Shown here one piece after another: positions 31,101 to 40,600 of a stretch of 64,000 bases of DNA; the stretch's first letter is position 1, and the number at the start of each line of letters is the position of its first letter. The position numbers and the translations under genes were made by a program. A model generated the notes under the pieces. The model made no database searches, was not told the origin of the DNA, and saw nothing but the letters and a program-made list of their open reading frames with translations. The stretch covers positions 27,637,121 through 27,701,120 of the forward strand of contig CM041085.1 of assembly GCA_023079485.1 (NCBI GenBank), given 5' to 3'. Source of the DNA: Archilochus colubris. Taxonomy: Eukaryota > Chordata > Aves > Apodiformes > Trochilidae.

Positions 31101-33945
31101 CTGCATGTTAGAAGGTGCTCTGTTAGCCTGCTTGCTAAGAATGTGCAGTGAATATTTCAGGTAATTTTTAATTACTATTAAACTGTTCTAATGGTTAAAG
31201 ATTTCTTGGTGAAAGAAATTTTACAATGCAGTTTGCCTTGTTGCATTATAACAAATATAACTCACATGTATTATTTGAATAATAAAAAAACCTTTTATTT
31301 TTTAAAATTAGATTAATAGAAGTTAATCAAAAAATCATCATGCTTCAAAGACCGTTGATTGTAAAGCCAACTCCAGGCAGACCAAATCGCCAAGTCCCAC
31401 CACGACGAGGTTAAGTTTGCTGTTTCTCTGAAAACTTTGGTCTTAAGAGTATAAGGTTCCGATAAACTGTAGAAAAATGAATCAACTCAGTTTTCTTCTT
31501 GGGTGTAGGGCCCTTCAGCAGAGATGGCTCTTTTGGCCCTTCACCAGTGAGCGGAGGAAATCCATCACCCACACAGATGATAGAAGTTCCTGCTCGGCCC
31601 CTTTCAGCTCCTCGAAGGGAAGGCTCAAGAGGTGAATTTGGTAAGCAGTGAAGCTTCCCTTCTGTCTTCTCCTGTGCTACAAAACCCAAGAATGCTAAGG
31701 TTTGATCTTAGTTCCTGTAATAGCGTTGATACCTGCTTTATTAACATACAGATGGGTGGTTGTATTAAAAAAAAATTTAAAAAGCTTGGGCACATGTTGA
31801 TTAGGAATCTCTCATGTTCTTATTTCCTTTATGGTATGCTGATAGATGCCCCTCCAGCTCCACGAAGGCCACCAGAGTTACCAAGCAGGATGTCCGTTCC
31901 TGGTAAGTTACATGGCCTGCAACCAACTGCAACTTTAGTTATTCTTTCACTTTGGAACCTATGTTGCTCACCCCAAGCGTGGTAAGCTGCATTCGTGGTG
32001 TTCTTTACAGATCTTGGGCCTGCTGTAGCATCCCTGATCAATAGTGGGCCAAGAACCTCCTCTCCTTCCACAGCAGTGGAAATGGATGGAGTGGTAAGTT
32101 GAAAAAACACTAAACTTCAGGAAGTGTTTCTGATACATGATTCACTGTACTTTCTGCTACTTCTTTAACTGTATCATGTTCTGTCTTGTCTACATCCTGT
32201 CATTATCCTTATTTGCTGTCCAAAAAAACAAAAAAGCAACCCTCTCCCAAAGAGCCTGAAGCCCCCTGTGTAACTACTGATTCACCTTCATCTATTGAAC
32301 CAGCTACAGTGAGTATTCAGAAGCTGAGTATGGTGTTACGCTGCTTTGTTGGAGAGAAGTAACAGGCTTGGTGTTGTGAATTGCTAAACAACAAAATGCT
32401 CTGCAACACTAACCAAGGGCTTGTGCCTTTGTCTCAAAAGGTTTCTCTAATGGTGAGCAGTTGCTCTCTGATTTTTATGGAATTGAAGAAATGAGATCTT
32501 TCTTATTAAGGACTGCAGGCAAACACTTCGGAGTGACTGCAGCAATAATGCTACAAAGCTGTCTTACCTGTGGTATTTAAACACAATGCCTATGCAACTG
32601 AAATGCCAGGCCCTTCTTTAGTACAGCTTTAGTCATATGAGAAGGTATACTGAGCACTCACTCCTAGGTAATGCAAGCAGTGTTTGGGTGAAGGGACAGT
32701 GATGGTACAGTAATGCTTCCTATTTGCTACTTGGTTAGTGTGTAGTGGGGTGTGGGGTTGTGTGTTGTCTTTTTTGTTGTTGTTTTTCGGTCTTGCTCCT
32801 CTCTTCCACCTCTTGGCCTTTGGGTGAGCGGTTCTGGTGTTGATATTTCTCTGATGCAGTGAGTAACACACTGAAGTATAACCTAATCTTGCACAGGCTA
32901 CTGCTAGTCCCAAAGGCCCACCGTCTTTCCCTGGGACACCTATCATGACCTCCCCAGTGATGGGACCTCCACCTCCACTGCCAGTTCGCTACGGGCCGCC
33001 ACCAGCTCCTCTCCGTGGGCACTTTGGGCCTCGACCTCTTCCCGCACCCCTAGGTACAGTTGCATTGCTGTGTGCAGAAACTTAACTTCTCCCACTGTGC
33101 TTCTCAGAAGTCTGCTGCAGAACTGAGCTGTGCCATCCCATCCATGAGCACACAGCTTCCCCGTGCCTCGTGGGAGCTGGCTGCCTTGCTCAGTAAGCTG
33201 GGACAGGGGGGGTTTTGTAAGCCTCCTTAATGCTAAGGTGTTTCCTGATCGAGTCTAAAAGAGACCAGCAGCCAGAAGGTACTATATTATAATTCCACTA
33301 TTATAATATAATATATTATAATTCCACTGAAGTAGTGGATTCTCCATCCCTGGAGATATTTAAAAAGAGACTGGATGTGGCACTCAGTGCCATAGTCTAG
33401 CAACCACAACAGTGGTTCAAGGGTTGGACTCTTGATCTCTGAGGTCCCTTCCAACCCAGCCAATTCTATGATTCTATGATAATTCATGGCCTGTGAAGTC
33501 TACATGTGACAATGATTCTCCTCAGAGCTGCTCCAAAAAAATGAGGAAATAAGGAATGAATCATGTGCCTTTATTGCATAGGTTAAAGCAAGATGTCCTT
33601 TAACTCTTTCTTCTAGTTCGTGGTGCTCCCTTGCCACCTCCAGCTGCAAGAGATTTCTTACCTGGCCCACCCTTAGGAATGAGAGATCTGCCTCCTGGGC
33701 CACTGCCACCTCCTCCAGATCCAAGAGGCTATTCCCGTGGGCACCCTCCTTTCCGACCCTTAGGTCCTCCTGGCCCGAGGCATTATCCTGCAGGCCCTCG
33801 GCTACCCCCACCTGGTTCAAGAGACTATATGCCTTCTTCTAGCAGAGACTTGCCTCCAGCAGGACCCAGAGACTTTCCTGCAGGCCCCGCACCACTGCCG
33901 GCAGACTCAAAGGACTGCACGCAGCCTCCAGTGCAGAAACCCTAA
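7047..33945 (+). CDS. MIA3: MIA3 / TANGO1 long isoform, complete, 29 coding exons, 2,007 aa
   Basis: MIA3 is a receptor and scaffold at ER exit sites. It binds collagen in the lumen through an SH3-like (MIA) domain with HSP47, and binds Sec23/Sec16 in the cytosol to build large COPII carriers. Exons: 7047-7197, 7885-8018, 13197-13283, 14236-17158, 18060-18335, 19790-19905, 21078-21209, 22399-22420, 24413-24501, 24651-24728, 24824-24934, 25974-26045, 26260-26364, 27153-27275, 27390-27513, 28340-28395, 28477-28567, 28701-28839, 30486-30587, 30685-30745, 30870-30905, 30993-31060, 31312-31409, 31509-31640, 31846-31902, 32011-32093, 32237-32308, 32897-33053, 33617-33945. All junctions are GT-AG and the sum is 6,024 nt, exactly in frame. 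Human MIA3 has 1,907 residues; the bird excess is mainly lumenal. Residue order: signal peptide about 1-30, SH3-like domain about 40-130, acidic lumenal region to about 1229, membrane span about 1252-1268, coiled coils about 1280-1700, proline-rich tail 1732-2007. The end CTQPPVQKP matches human CSQALKQSP. Confidence 0.96.
7885..13283 (+). CDS. MIA3: MIA3 exons 2-3: SH3-like (MIA/OTOR) cargo-binding domain
   Basis: Exon 2 (7885-8018) gives [23 protein letters not shown] and ELWAGS. Exon 3 (13197-13283) gives [10 protein letters not shown]. Both are almost identical to human TANGO1, whose domain binds collagen/HSP47. Cys44, Cys49, Cys67 and Cys130 fit the two disulfides of the MIA family. Cys54 (MLMCRG) replaces a human Tyr. 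The 5.2 kb intron between them (8019-13196) is the largest in the gene; I see only unassigned AT-rich sequence and short homopolymers in it. Confidence 0.95.
14236..17158 (+). CDS. MIA3: MIA3 exon 4: giant exon, acidic lumenal region
   Basis: One 2,923 nt exon encodes residues 125-1098. It starts with [14 protein letters not shown] right after a TTTCAG acceptor; the upstream ATG at 14209 lies in the intron. The exon is very rich in Glu, Asp, Ser and Lys and mostly looks disordered. Conserved islands are [11 protein letters not shown]...SDDE...[10 protein letters not shown] around residue 300, ELLEDENA near residue 785 to 790, and [12 protein letters not shown] close to its end (human LDDIQDLIYFVR). 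Human also has one giant exon here. The function of the disordered lumenal part is poorly known. Confidence 0.95.
18060..18335 (+). CDS. MIA3: MIA3 exon 5: acidic lumenal segment
   Basis: This 276 nt exon joins phase 1 to phase 1 with an acceptor ATGATGCAG and donor GTAACT. It encodes about 92 mostly acidic residues ([41 protein letters not shown]). It corresponds in position to the poorly conserved end of the human lumenal region. Exact phase with both neighbours supports it. Confidence 0.85.
18336..19789. other. MIA3 intron 5
   Basis: Apart from the possible SINE remnant, I looked here for an exon encoding the hydrophobic hairpin found in mammalian TANGO1 and found none. The right end passes into a CpG island at about 19,660. 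Confidence 0.5.
18560..18690 (-). repeat. Probable decayed tRNA-derived SINE (MIR-like)
   Basis: On the minus strand the stretch reads TATAGCCTAATGGTTAGACTG, which resembles a pol III A box, then a decayed body with CATCCTGAGAGACATCTGC. This follows the order of ancient amniote tRNA-SINEs (GCCTAGTGGTTAGAGC ... CTGGGAGACCTGGGTTC). The B box is degraded, so it is not a working tRNA gene. Confidence 0.35.
19790..19905 (+). CDS. MIA3: MIA3 exon 6 (long form only): last lumenal exon, Ala/Leu-rich end
   Basis: The exon has a CCCTCCAG acceptor and a GTGAGT donor and encodes 39 residues, from [10 protein letters not shown] through AEAEAASRG to [15 protein letters not shown]. It then joins exon 7 LIAILPEE. 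Human TANGO1 has at this place a hydrophobic hairpin (ILLIYSFMFYLTK) before LVATLPDD. The bird exon is far more GC-rich and offers only [18 protein letters not shown]. Phase fits on both sides, so I accept it. Confidence 0.75.
20005..20012 (+). promoter_or_regulatory. TGACGTGT: CRE/UPRE-like element before TANGO1S start
   Basis: This is the same core and flank (GCTGACGTGT) as at 7002-7011, here 23 bp before the TANGO1S ATG. It is a candidate bZIP (XBP1/ATF6/CREB3-like) site. Confidence 0.4.
20036..20071 (+). CDS. MIA3: TANGO1S alternative first coding exon
   Basis: GCCGCCATGG is a near-perfect Kozak start. Twelve codons ([12 protein letters not shown]) run to a GTGCGC donor, phase 0, exactly matching exon 7 (TTG ATT). 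The product would lack the signal peptide, SH3-like domain and lumenal region. Its total of 790 residues is close to the 785 known for human TANGO1-short. The opening also resembles the MEEP start of the cTAGE5 form of the paralogue MIA2. Confidence 0.75.
20036..33945 (+). CDS. MIA3: MIA3 short isoform (TANGO1S), 790 aa
   Basis: This isoform comprises the alternative exon 20036-20071 plus the shared exons 7-29 (21078-33945), 2,373 nt in frame. It keeps the membrane span, both coiled-coil regions and the proline-rich COPII-binding tail. In mammals TANGO1S works with full-length TANGO1 and cTAGE5 in carrier assembly but cannot bind cargo in the lumen. The separate CpG island implies independent control of the two forms. 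Confidence 0.75.
21078..21209 (+). CDS. MIA3: MIA3 exon 7: transmembrane exon shared by both isoforms
   Basis: The exon encodes 44 residues. [20 protein letters not shown] matches human [20 protein letters not shown], followed by the membrane span [17 protein letters not shown] (about residues 1252-1268) and RTCLS facing the cytosol. Phase 0 at both ends lets it accept either long exon 6 or the short first exon. Confidence 0.95.
22399..22420 (+). CDS. MIA3: MIA3 exon 8: 22-nt microexon
   Basis: CTCTTTAG precedes and GTAAGT follows these 22 bases, which encode VKSRIYQ plus one base (human VKDRVYQ). Skipping would shift the frame, so it must be constitutive in any functional transcript. Confidence 0.9.
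24413..31409 (+). CDS. MIA3: MIA3 exons 9-23: cytoplasmic coiled coils
   Basis: Fifteen small exons (36-139 nt) encode residues of about 1281-1731. The first coiled coil runs from [13 protein letters not shown] to the [14 protein letters not shown] region and contains [15 protein letters not shown], near-identical to human. In mammals this part tethers ERGIC membranes through the NRZ complex. A short acidic linker ([12 protein letters not shown]) separates it from the second coiled coil ([44 protein letters not shown]), which pairs with cTAGE5 in mammals. Introns here are small; the longest is 28840-30485, in which I see nothing assignable. Confidence 0.95.
25110..25245 (+). repeat. T/G-rich low-complexity tract in MIA3 intron 11
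   Basis: Runs of GGGTTTTTT, GGTTGGTTTGG and GGGGGGG give open frames rich in Phe, Gly and Trp on plus and Lys, Pro, Asn and Thr on minus. It is low-complexity sequence with G-runs on the coding strand and no gene. Confidence 0.8.
31509..33945 (+). CDS. MIA3: MIA3 exons 24-29: proline-rich, Sec23/Sec16-binding tail
   Basis: Residues 1732-2007 are rich in Pro, Gly and Arg. [43 protein letters not shown] and [13 protein letters not shown] correspond to the human proline-rich domain, where PPP motifs bind Sec23 and another part binds Sec16. Exon 27 (32237-32308) has an unusual acceptor with an A-rich run (CAAAAAAACAAAAAAG) next to the AG. The stop TAA is at 33943-33945. Confidence 0.92.
33283..33328 (+). 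repeat. 29-bp tandem duplication beside a CR1
   Basis: The 17-mer TATATTATAATTCCACT-type unit occurs at about 33283-33299 and 33312-33328, separated by an AT-rich spacer, directly left of the CR1 fragment in intron 28. Confidence 0.7.
33329..33480 (+). mobile_element. CR1 LINE, short 3' end fragment in MIA3 intron 28
   Basis: The fragment runs from GTGGATTCTCCATCCCTGGAG through GAGGTCCCTTCCAACCCAGCC to the ATTCTATGATTCTATGAT tail. It is in the plus orientation and only about 150 bp long. Confidence 0.9.
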
Positions 33946-34500
33946 GTGCAGCCTCTGGTGAGCAGCTCGGCAGAACGGACTCCAGTGCACTTCCAGCAGT
34001 CAGGATTTTAGGAAATGGTTCTTCAAAGCCAGTTGTCTCATTACAGTATATTTCAGCTTTTGCAGGATTAATTTTTATCCAATTGCTACAGATGTGCATT
34101 TATGATCACCTTAAACTTATCCATCCTCTTGGGCTGCAAGAACCTTTTTGTGATGGACTTGAACCTACTCTAAACGTGCAATAGAAAGGAAGTACCTGTG
34201 TGGATAGTTCTAATTAAATGTAGCCTTTGTAAACAGTTGGTGAATGAACTAATTTCATGAAAAGTATAAATCAAATCATTTCCTGTGGAAATAATTTTAA
34301 AGTAAAATGCTATCCTATCTGCCTTCTCCATCACATCATTATGCTGCAGTTGTTGTAGGTGAGGGGTTTAGATGAGGACTAGGAGGTGGTTTGTTTTTTT
34401 CATGGTTTTTTTTTAGAAAGATGTCTGGTCAGAGATCAGAAGCACAAGTGACACTGTATTAAAAGGAAAGTTGCAATAAAAAGCAAAATTCCTTTTGCTA
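33946..34500 (+). terminator. MIA3: MIA3 3' UTR with AATAAA signal
   Basis: The 3' UTR follows the stop codon. The first canonical AATAAA on plus is at 34475-34480, giving a 3' UTR of about 550 nt. A further AATAAA-type motif near 35,183 could serve a longer transcript. Confidence 0.5.
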
Positions 34501-37265
34501 AACCCTGAAGGCTTTGTTTTAGTGCCATTTTTCTGTTCAGAAAGGACATCAGTAATATAATCAGAATGTTACAGCCATGACCAAGCTGAGGAATTGAATT
34601 AAGGTTGAGTAACTGCTGCTGCTGGATTAATGACTGTGTTACCCTTCGGCCTGCTTCATGTTGTGAGGATAAAGCCCTCATCAGCTGAAGGTCAGTACAG
34701 GGCTGGAGCCTTCATGAAGTTGTGTAGTTTGGAAAAAGAGGTGAACTCACCAGGATTCTAGAAACTATGAAATTTCATAATTGCTTTTAAATACTAGCTG
34801 GCAGCATTAAGCAAGAGTTGAAAGCTGAGTTTTCATCTTAGTCAGTATTTTAAGACTGATTCAGCTTCCTTAGTAGTAAGGCTGTATTTCTACAGCCTTT
34901 TTCTCTTACACTGAGAAAAAAGTTTTTTAAATTACTTTGAGTGGGTATATACAAACCACAGTAATGTGCACTGCTTTAAATCAGTTTGTATGCACAGAAT
35001 ACTGGAACTTAAAAACACACTCTACACTTGCTGGAGTTAAAGGAAGTTCTTGAGTATGTGGGTACAAGGATGACTGTGTCGTACTGGGCGTAACAGGCCA
35101 TCTGTGTTTAGACACATTTTTCAAAAGTGCTCTGTACAAAATTAAACCTTAGAGAGGGGGAAAAAAGGAAAATAATTAGGAATAATAAAAAGCTATGGAA
35201 AGGCCATTACAGCTTTACTGCCGCAGTACAAGCAGTCATTGAACTTGAGGTGTTACATTCTTACAGTACAAGTATTAAGCTTTAGATTCAAGGTGAAAGA
35301 TGGGACAACTAAAGCATTAAACAATATCAGGGGCTGACTGCTGTGCGGGGGAGCAGTGGTCCTTTCAGGGAAAGAGTTCACAGGAAAAGCATGAAGGATA
35401 GAAGCAACTTTAAAAATGGTATTTCACACTCGACAGACATTATTCACAATGAGTTAAATACAAAGCTCTCCTTGTGTATTTAACAAAAAATGCTTCAAAG
35501 TTGACATTTTGTGTAACTGTGGTTGATACAGACATGTACAAACTGGGAGTCAAGCAGCTGAAACAATGGGTTTGCAATTCAAGTGAGATCATTTGCATAG
35601 TGGCCGATATACTGAGGAACATTTAGGGTTAGCCAGAGTCATAACTGGAGGGGGACACAGCTGCCTGCTCACCTGGCCCTGAGCAACACCAGCAGACACC
35701 AGACACTGGAGGGTGTGGCAGAGCCTGGACAGGCTGCATGCATTCCAGGACAGGCTGCATACATTCCAGGGATGCTCTGGGCTACAGATTCTGGAAAGGT
35801 CAGCAAGGGACCTGAGCCAGCCAGGGCCCTCAGGCAGGTACTGCAGCTACAGCCCCCACTCCTCTCTATTGGCAGCCACAGACTAATGCTTTGCTTCATC
35901 CTTTTGCAGAGTTCTAAGGATGATTTTTTTTATTTTTTTCAAGATCAAGTGTATCCTCTTGTCTGGTATCCAGAATGCTGCATTCAGAGGTATCCATAAC
36001 TTGTAGGGATGTATTTCAGGGCTTGATATTCAGTGTATCAGCTATAATAGCATTGGGGTAAAGACCTGTAAACAGGAAAATTCAATTGCACTTCCCCCCT
36101 CCCCTCTAAACAACTGAATTTTAGGAAGTGTTGCTGACTTTTGTTAAAATACTTGTATAAGGTTATTCCTTGTTATACCAGGACAGAGGGCAAGAAGACA
36201 CTAAAAAAAACCACTTTTTATCCTAATCAATAGGGGGTAAAGGGAAAAACGCTGAGAACACCTGCCTGTGGACAGACAAATATCAAGGAAAAGTCACATC
36301 CCTTCCTCTTAAAACCTAAAGTAACATCTTGGGGTTACATGACAGAAAAGAACTGGTAATACACCTGCATCCAGACTGTTCAAAATAAGACTGGTATTTT
36401 GGGCCCTGGGTCTTTTCTTAGCATAGCAGAATATTTAGGCACTAGTAAGATAGGCAAGAAGAACATCAATCCTTAAAGTATTAAATATACACGAAAATAT
36501 ACGAAGGATTTGACTGGGTCCCTTTATTAGGTCAAAAGGTGAATGCAAGTGTGTCATAATAAGCCAGTGTCCTGCAGCTTATTACACACCAAAAATATAG
36601 ACAATAAATGATAATCCTATCTACCTACATAAAAAAGGTAATTTTTAGAGTAAGTTTCTAGACTTGCACAAAATAAACTGCAAACAATCAGTTTCCATAA
36701 GAACAGCAGTTTCATATAAAGGGTGGGTCAACCTGCAAGCCAGGTCTGCTTTACCAAAAGCTCTCAAAGATTTGTGCTTGAACACGGGGGGGCCTGTCCT
36801 GCTGTCACCCAGATGGTGAAACTCATACTGTCATCAGGATGAAGCCCTGGAGAAAGACTTCACCCCCCACCCACGTTTGCAAATAGCTTTGTGACAAGAT
36901 ACAGAAAAATTAGCTCTATTAGGGAGTAACACCTTTGAGGAATTGATGTAGATATTGTATCCAAAACTTAGGACACTTGATTGGGCAAGGCTGTTAAAAT
37001 CACAATTCAGTCTTCTCATCTGCAGTTGTCCTCCTGGCCTGACCAAAGCAGAACAGCTGATGGAGGAGCTCTTCTATGGCCACCCTACTTGACCCAGCAT
37101 CCTGCTCTCACTTTAAATCACCTGCAGTACCTCAAGCTCCTTCCCACCCCACCTGGTCTTTTTCCATCTCTTCTGCTACCAGAGCACTACAGAGGACTCC
37201 AAAATGCAGATGAGAGGAACTACAATAGCACAACAAGTGTAAACAGTTAGTAGGCCTGCCACATC
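34501..37265. other. Intergenic gap between the convergent MIA3 and AIDA
   Basis: I found no gene here. It contains a 21-bp tandem duplication at about 35,728-35,770 (GGACAGGCTGCATNCATTCCA twice) and no recognisable CR1. Part may belong to longer 3' UTRs of either neighbour. Confidence 0.5.
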
Positions 37266-37604
37266 TTTATTGCTATGGGTTTGGACAAGGGGGCAGTCTC
37301 CACCCATGGGTGGTGTTTGAGGCAAAAGGATAATAACCATTAAGATACAAAGTGATGAACAGCAAAATTAGGAATAGCATATTTCAGAGCTCTCAGAAAA
37401 ACCTGTACCTGGAAGGTACTGAAAAAGACTTGTACTTGAATTGTGGGCTTGCCTCTGACCCCAAAGTAGTGCTGGTCAGTGTGTGATGGTCCCTTCTGAC
37501 CTACTGGCATCAGTACAGTTGCTTTCCTGCCCCTGGAAGGCTAAGGCTACTACACACAGCTACCATGACTGGTGGTTCAGTTCACAGAAGTCTCACAACT
37601 AGGG
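37266..37604 (-). terminator. AIDA: AIDA 3' UTR with AATAAA signal
   Basis: TTTATT on plus at 37266-37271 is AATAAA on the minus strand, about 335 nt after the AIDA stop. It is the nearest canonical signal. Others further left (for example near 36,523) could extend the transcript. Confidence 0.5.
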
Positions 37605-40600
37605 TCATTCCTTGTGCAATGTTTGATGGAGATGAAGGTAAAGTGGTTTCTTGGTCAACAGTTGCAATTTCTTCCTTTTAAAGTCAGTGGGTTTTTTGTA
37701 CCTGTAACCACAAAAAAAGTAAGTTAATCCAAGTGCTAATGGCTGTGTAGAAAGAGGAAAGAAACTAGAAAGCTTGTACAGATGTTATTACCATAATATT
37801 TCAAATATATCTGACAAGACTGGTAGCAACAATGTAGATTTACAGGAAGAAAAGCAAACCAGTATTTTCTCAGGATTATTTTGTTAACAAAGATTTAAAT
37901 TTTGAAATTAATGTAAGTTTTTTGTAAGAAGGATTCCCAATATTATACTCTGGATTGCAGTAGATGCAGTATCAGTTACTCAGTACTTTGGAAGTACTCC
38001 AGCTAGCACAGACTAAACACTCTTACTCGGGATGCCCAAAATTGTAAGGTTCATCCTCTTCCTGAAAAGAAAACTCCAGAACCTCCAGAACCTCACTCAG
38101 CCCTTCAGACACACAGTAAGAGCAGGATGCACACCAAAGCCACTGCAGCTCCAGTGGCTGATCTATTTCTTTGTCTACTTTAAGCAAGTAAAAAACCCAT
38201 TCATCCAACAATGCTTTGAGATGTTCAAAAGCTTCCATTGTAAAGTAGTATCCCATGTCCCAAATCAGATCTTCTTACCAAAGTTCTGTAGGAAAGGATT
38301 GTAGAGTCGATTTTTAGCTTTTTGTTTGTTTTTGTTTTTGTTTTTTTAATTATAGCTGATCTAACACTCAAGCTGGGGTCAAAATTAAAACCTCCCACAC
38401 AGAACAAATTCTCATAAAATTTACTTACAAACACCAGCATTTTCTTTGGAAATAGTCCAGCTTTTGAGAAGGATCTCTAGCCATTTTATTTGCATAATGG
38501 GACTTTATCTTCCCTTCTTTATTAAATTGACTTCCGTAAGAAATATTCTATTTTTAATAAGTCCAAGAAACCTTCCTTGTTGCAACAAGCCACTCACTGT
38601 AACTCAAGTATAGTTCATTTCCTCTGCCACTGACATCTGTAATTGCAAGTCACTTACAGTTCTATAACGATTGCCCCAGCTTTAATTTCATCCATCTCCA
38701 TGAAAGCAAAGCACTTGGTGCTAGTAAACCTTTTCTTAGGCTTGTAGTGTTTGAATTCAAAGAAAATAGCTGCACCTAGGATGAGAAATGGTTTAATACA
38801 GAAGTTAGCAATTATGGCCAATAGTTAGCTGAAAACTTATCTGCCATTTAGATGCTCAACATACACTGGGGGGAATTATTGTAGCATCACAGAATATTTT
38901 GGGTTGGAAGGAGCACTAAAGATCATCTTGTTCCAACCACTGCCATGGGCAGGGACATCTTCCACTAGACCAGGTTCCTCAAAGCCCGATCCAACCTCAC
39001 CTTGACCACTTCCAAGGATGAGACATCCACAACTTCTCTGGGCAGCCTGTGCCAGTGTCTTGCCACTCTCAAAGCACAGAATTTCTTCTTAATACCTAAT
39101 TTAAACCTATTCTCTTTCAACTTAAAGCCATTATCTTTGTAACTTTCACTTCATGGCCTTATAAAAAGCCCATCTCCAGCTTTCATGTAGCTCCTCAGTT
39201 ACTGGAAAGCCACTTTAAAGTCTCCCTGGAGCCTTCTCCAGACTGAACAACCCCAACTCTCTCAGCTTGTCTTCACAGGACCAGTGCTCTGGGCTCACTC
39301 CAATGGTCCCTGTAACTTCTGTTATTTACTCAAAAGCTACATCATGATCTTGAAATGCTCACTCATGAGTGTACTCTTCCCTCAGTTACTCATCTCCAGG
39401 TAACAGTTTGGTCAATGACTAAGGTTTTTATCTCTTCTCATTCCTCCTCTGTCTGCAAGCCATCACAGTGACCACTTTGAAAGAGACAGGATGCAAAAGT
39501 CTATTTTCATCCATGTCTGGATACTGAACTCTGCAGCAGCAGTTCAGGCATGGCCATTTTATTAGATCAGGAGCAGCCTTGTGTCTACACTTTCAAGGCT
39601 CCCAGTCCCTGTTTCAAGTCTCTGATACTACATACCTTTTGTTAGTTTTTCAACATGTTTCTGAATCTCAATGTCCACGTTAAAATGGACATATGTGTCC
39701 TCCTTCCTCAAAGCCACAGGAGTATCTTGGACAGGAGTCAGATCTATCCCATTCAAATCTGCAGAGAAGAAACAGTGTGAGAATGGCAGAAGCTTCTCAG
39801 ACTTTGAGGTCCTGCTTTAAGAGACCAATGAATCACTCCCAATACTGCCACAAAAAGACAAAGTGCACCTCGGTTTTTGCCCTAAACTTAAAAAGGGGCT
39901 TCACAGTCTGTGAATTTTCTTGTTGATCACAACACAAAATCAGGTTACATTCTGACAATATTTAAGATGAAAAAAATTTGCAACTATCCCTCTTTTGATT
40001 TATAAGAGCCCATGTCTTTCTGCTTCCAGCAAAGGATTCCATTCCCTCTGCAAGCAGGACTCCAGCAGGGCTTCAGCCCTCCAGCTGAACTGGTAGAATG
40101 GGATATGCACCCAAGACTGCCCTCCACACAGGGTCTGTGGGCCACAGCTGACCCAGGTAACACCACTTGCCCATGCCCTGCCTTGCTTTGCTGCCAACAC
40201 TCCATGTGCATTTTTCCTCTCGGAAAAATGGTTCCTCCACAGGCAAAGGCATGGTGGGGCCATGCATTGGACTCCATCTGTCAGCACCAGTCACTGGCTG
40301 TGCTGCTCAGGCACAAGCCATCACACAATAGTGTTTCTAAGCTCTGCTGTTCACATGAGTACATTTGTTTTCTCACTCTTCCTCCTCTCATTAGCAATCA
40401 CTTTCCCTGAGGTAAAGCAAAGCTGCTAAGGATGTGGCCAAGACTACAAGTACACAGCACCTGCACTGTGCCTAAGGCACAGGCTGAGGCTGGGTCCCTG
40501 GAGCACAACTGATGAGCTTCATCCAGGGAGCAGCCTGGGATGACCAACACTGCATCAGGAACAAAGCCCTCTCCAAACCTGCAGAAGAGCAGCCTGGTGC

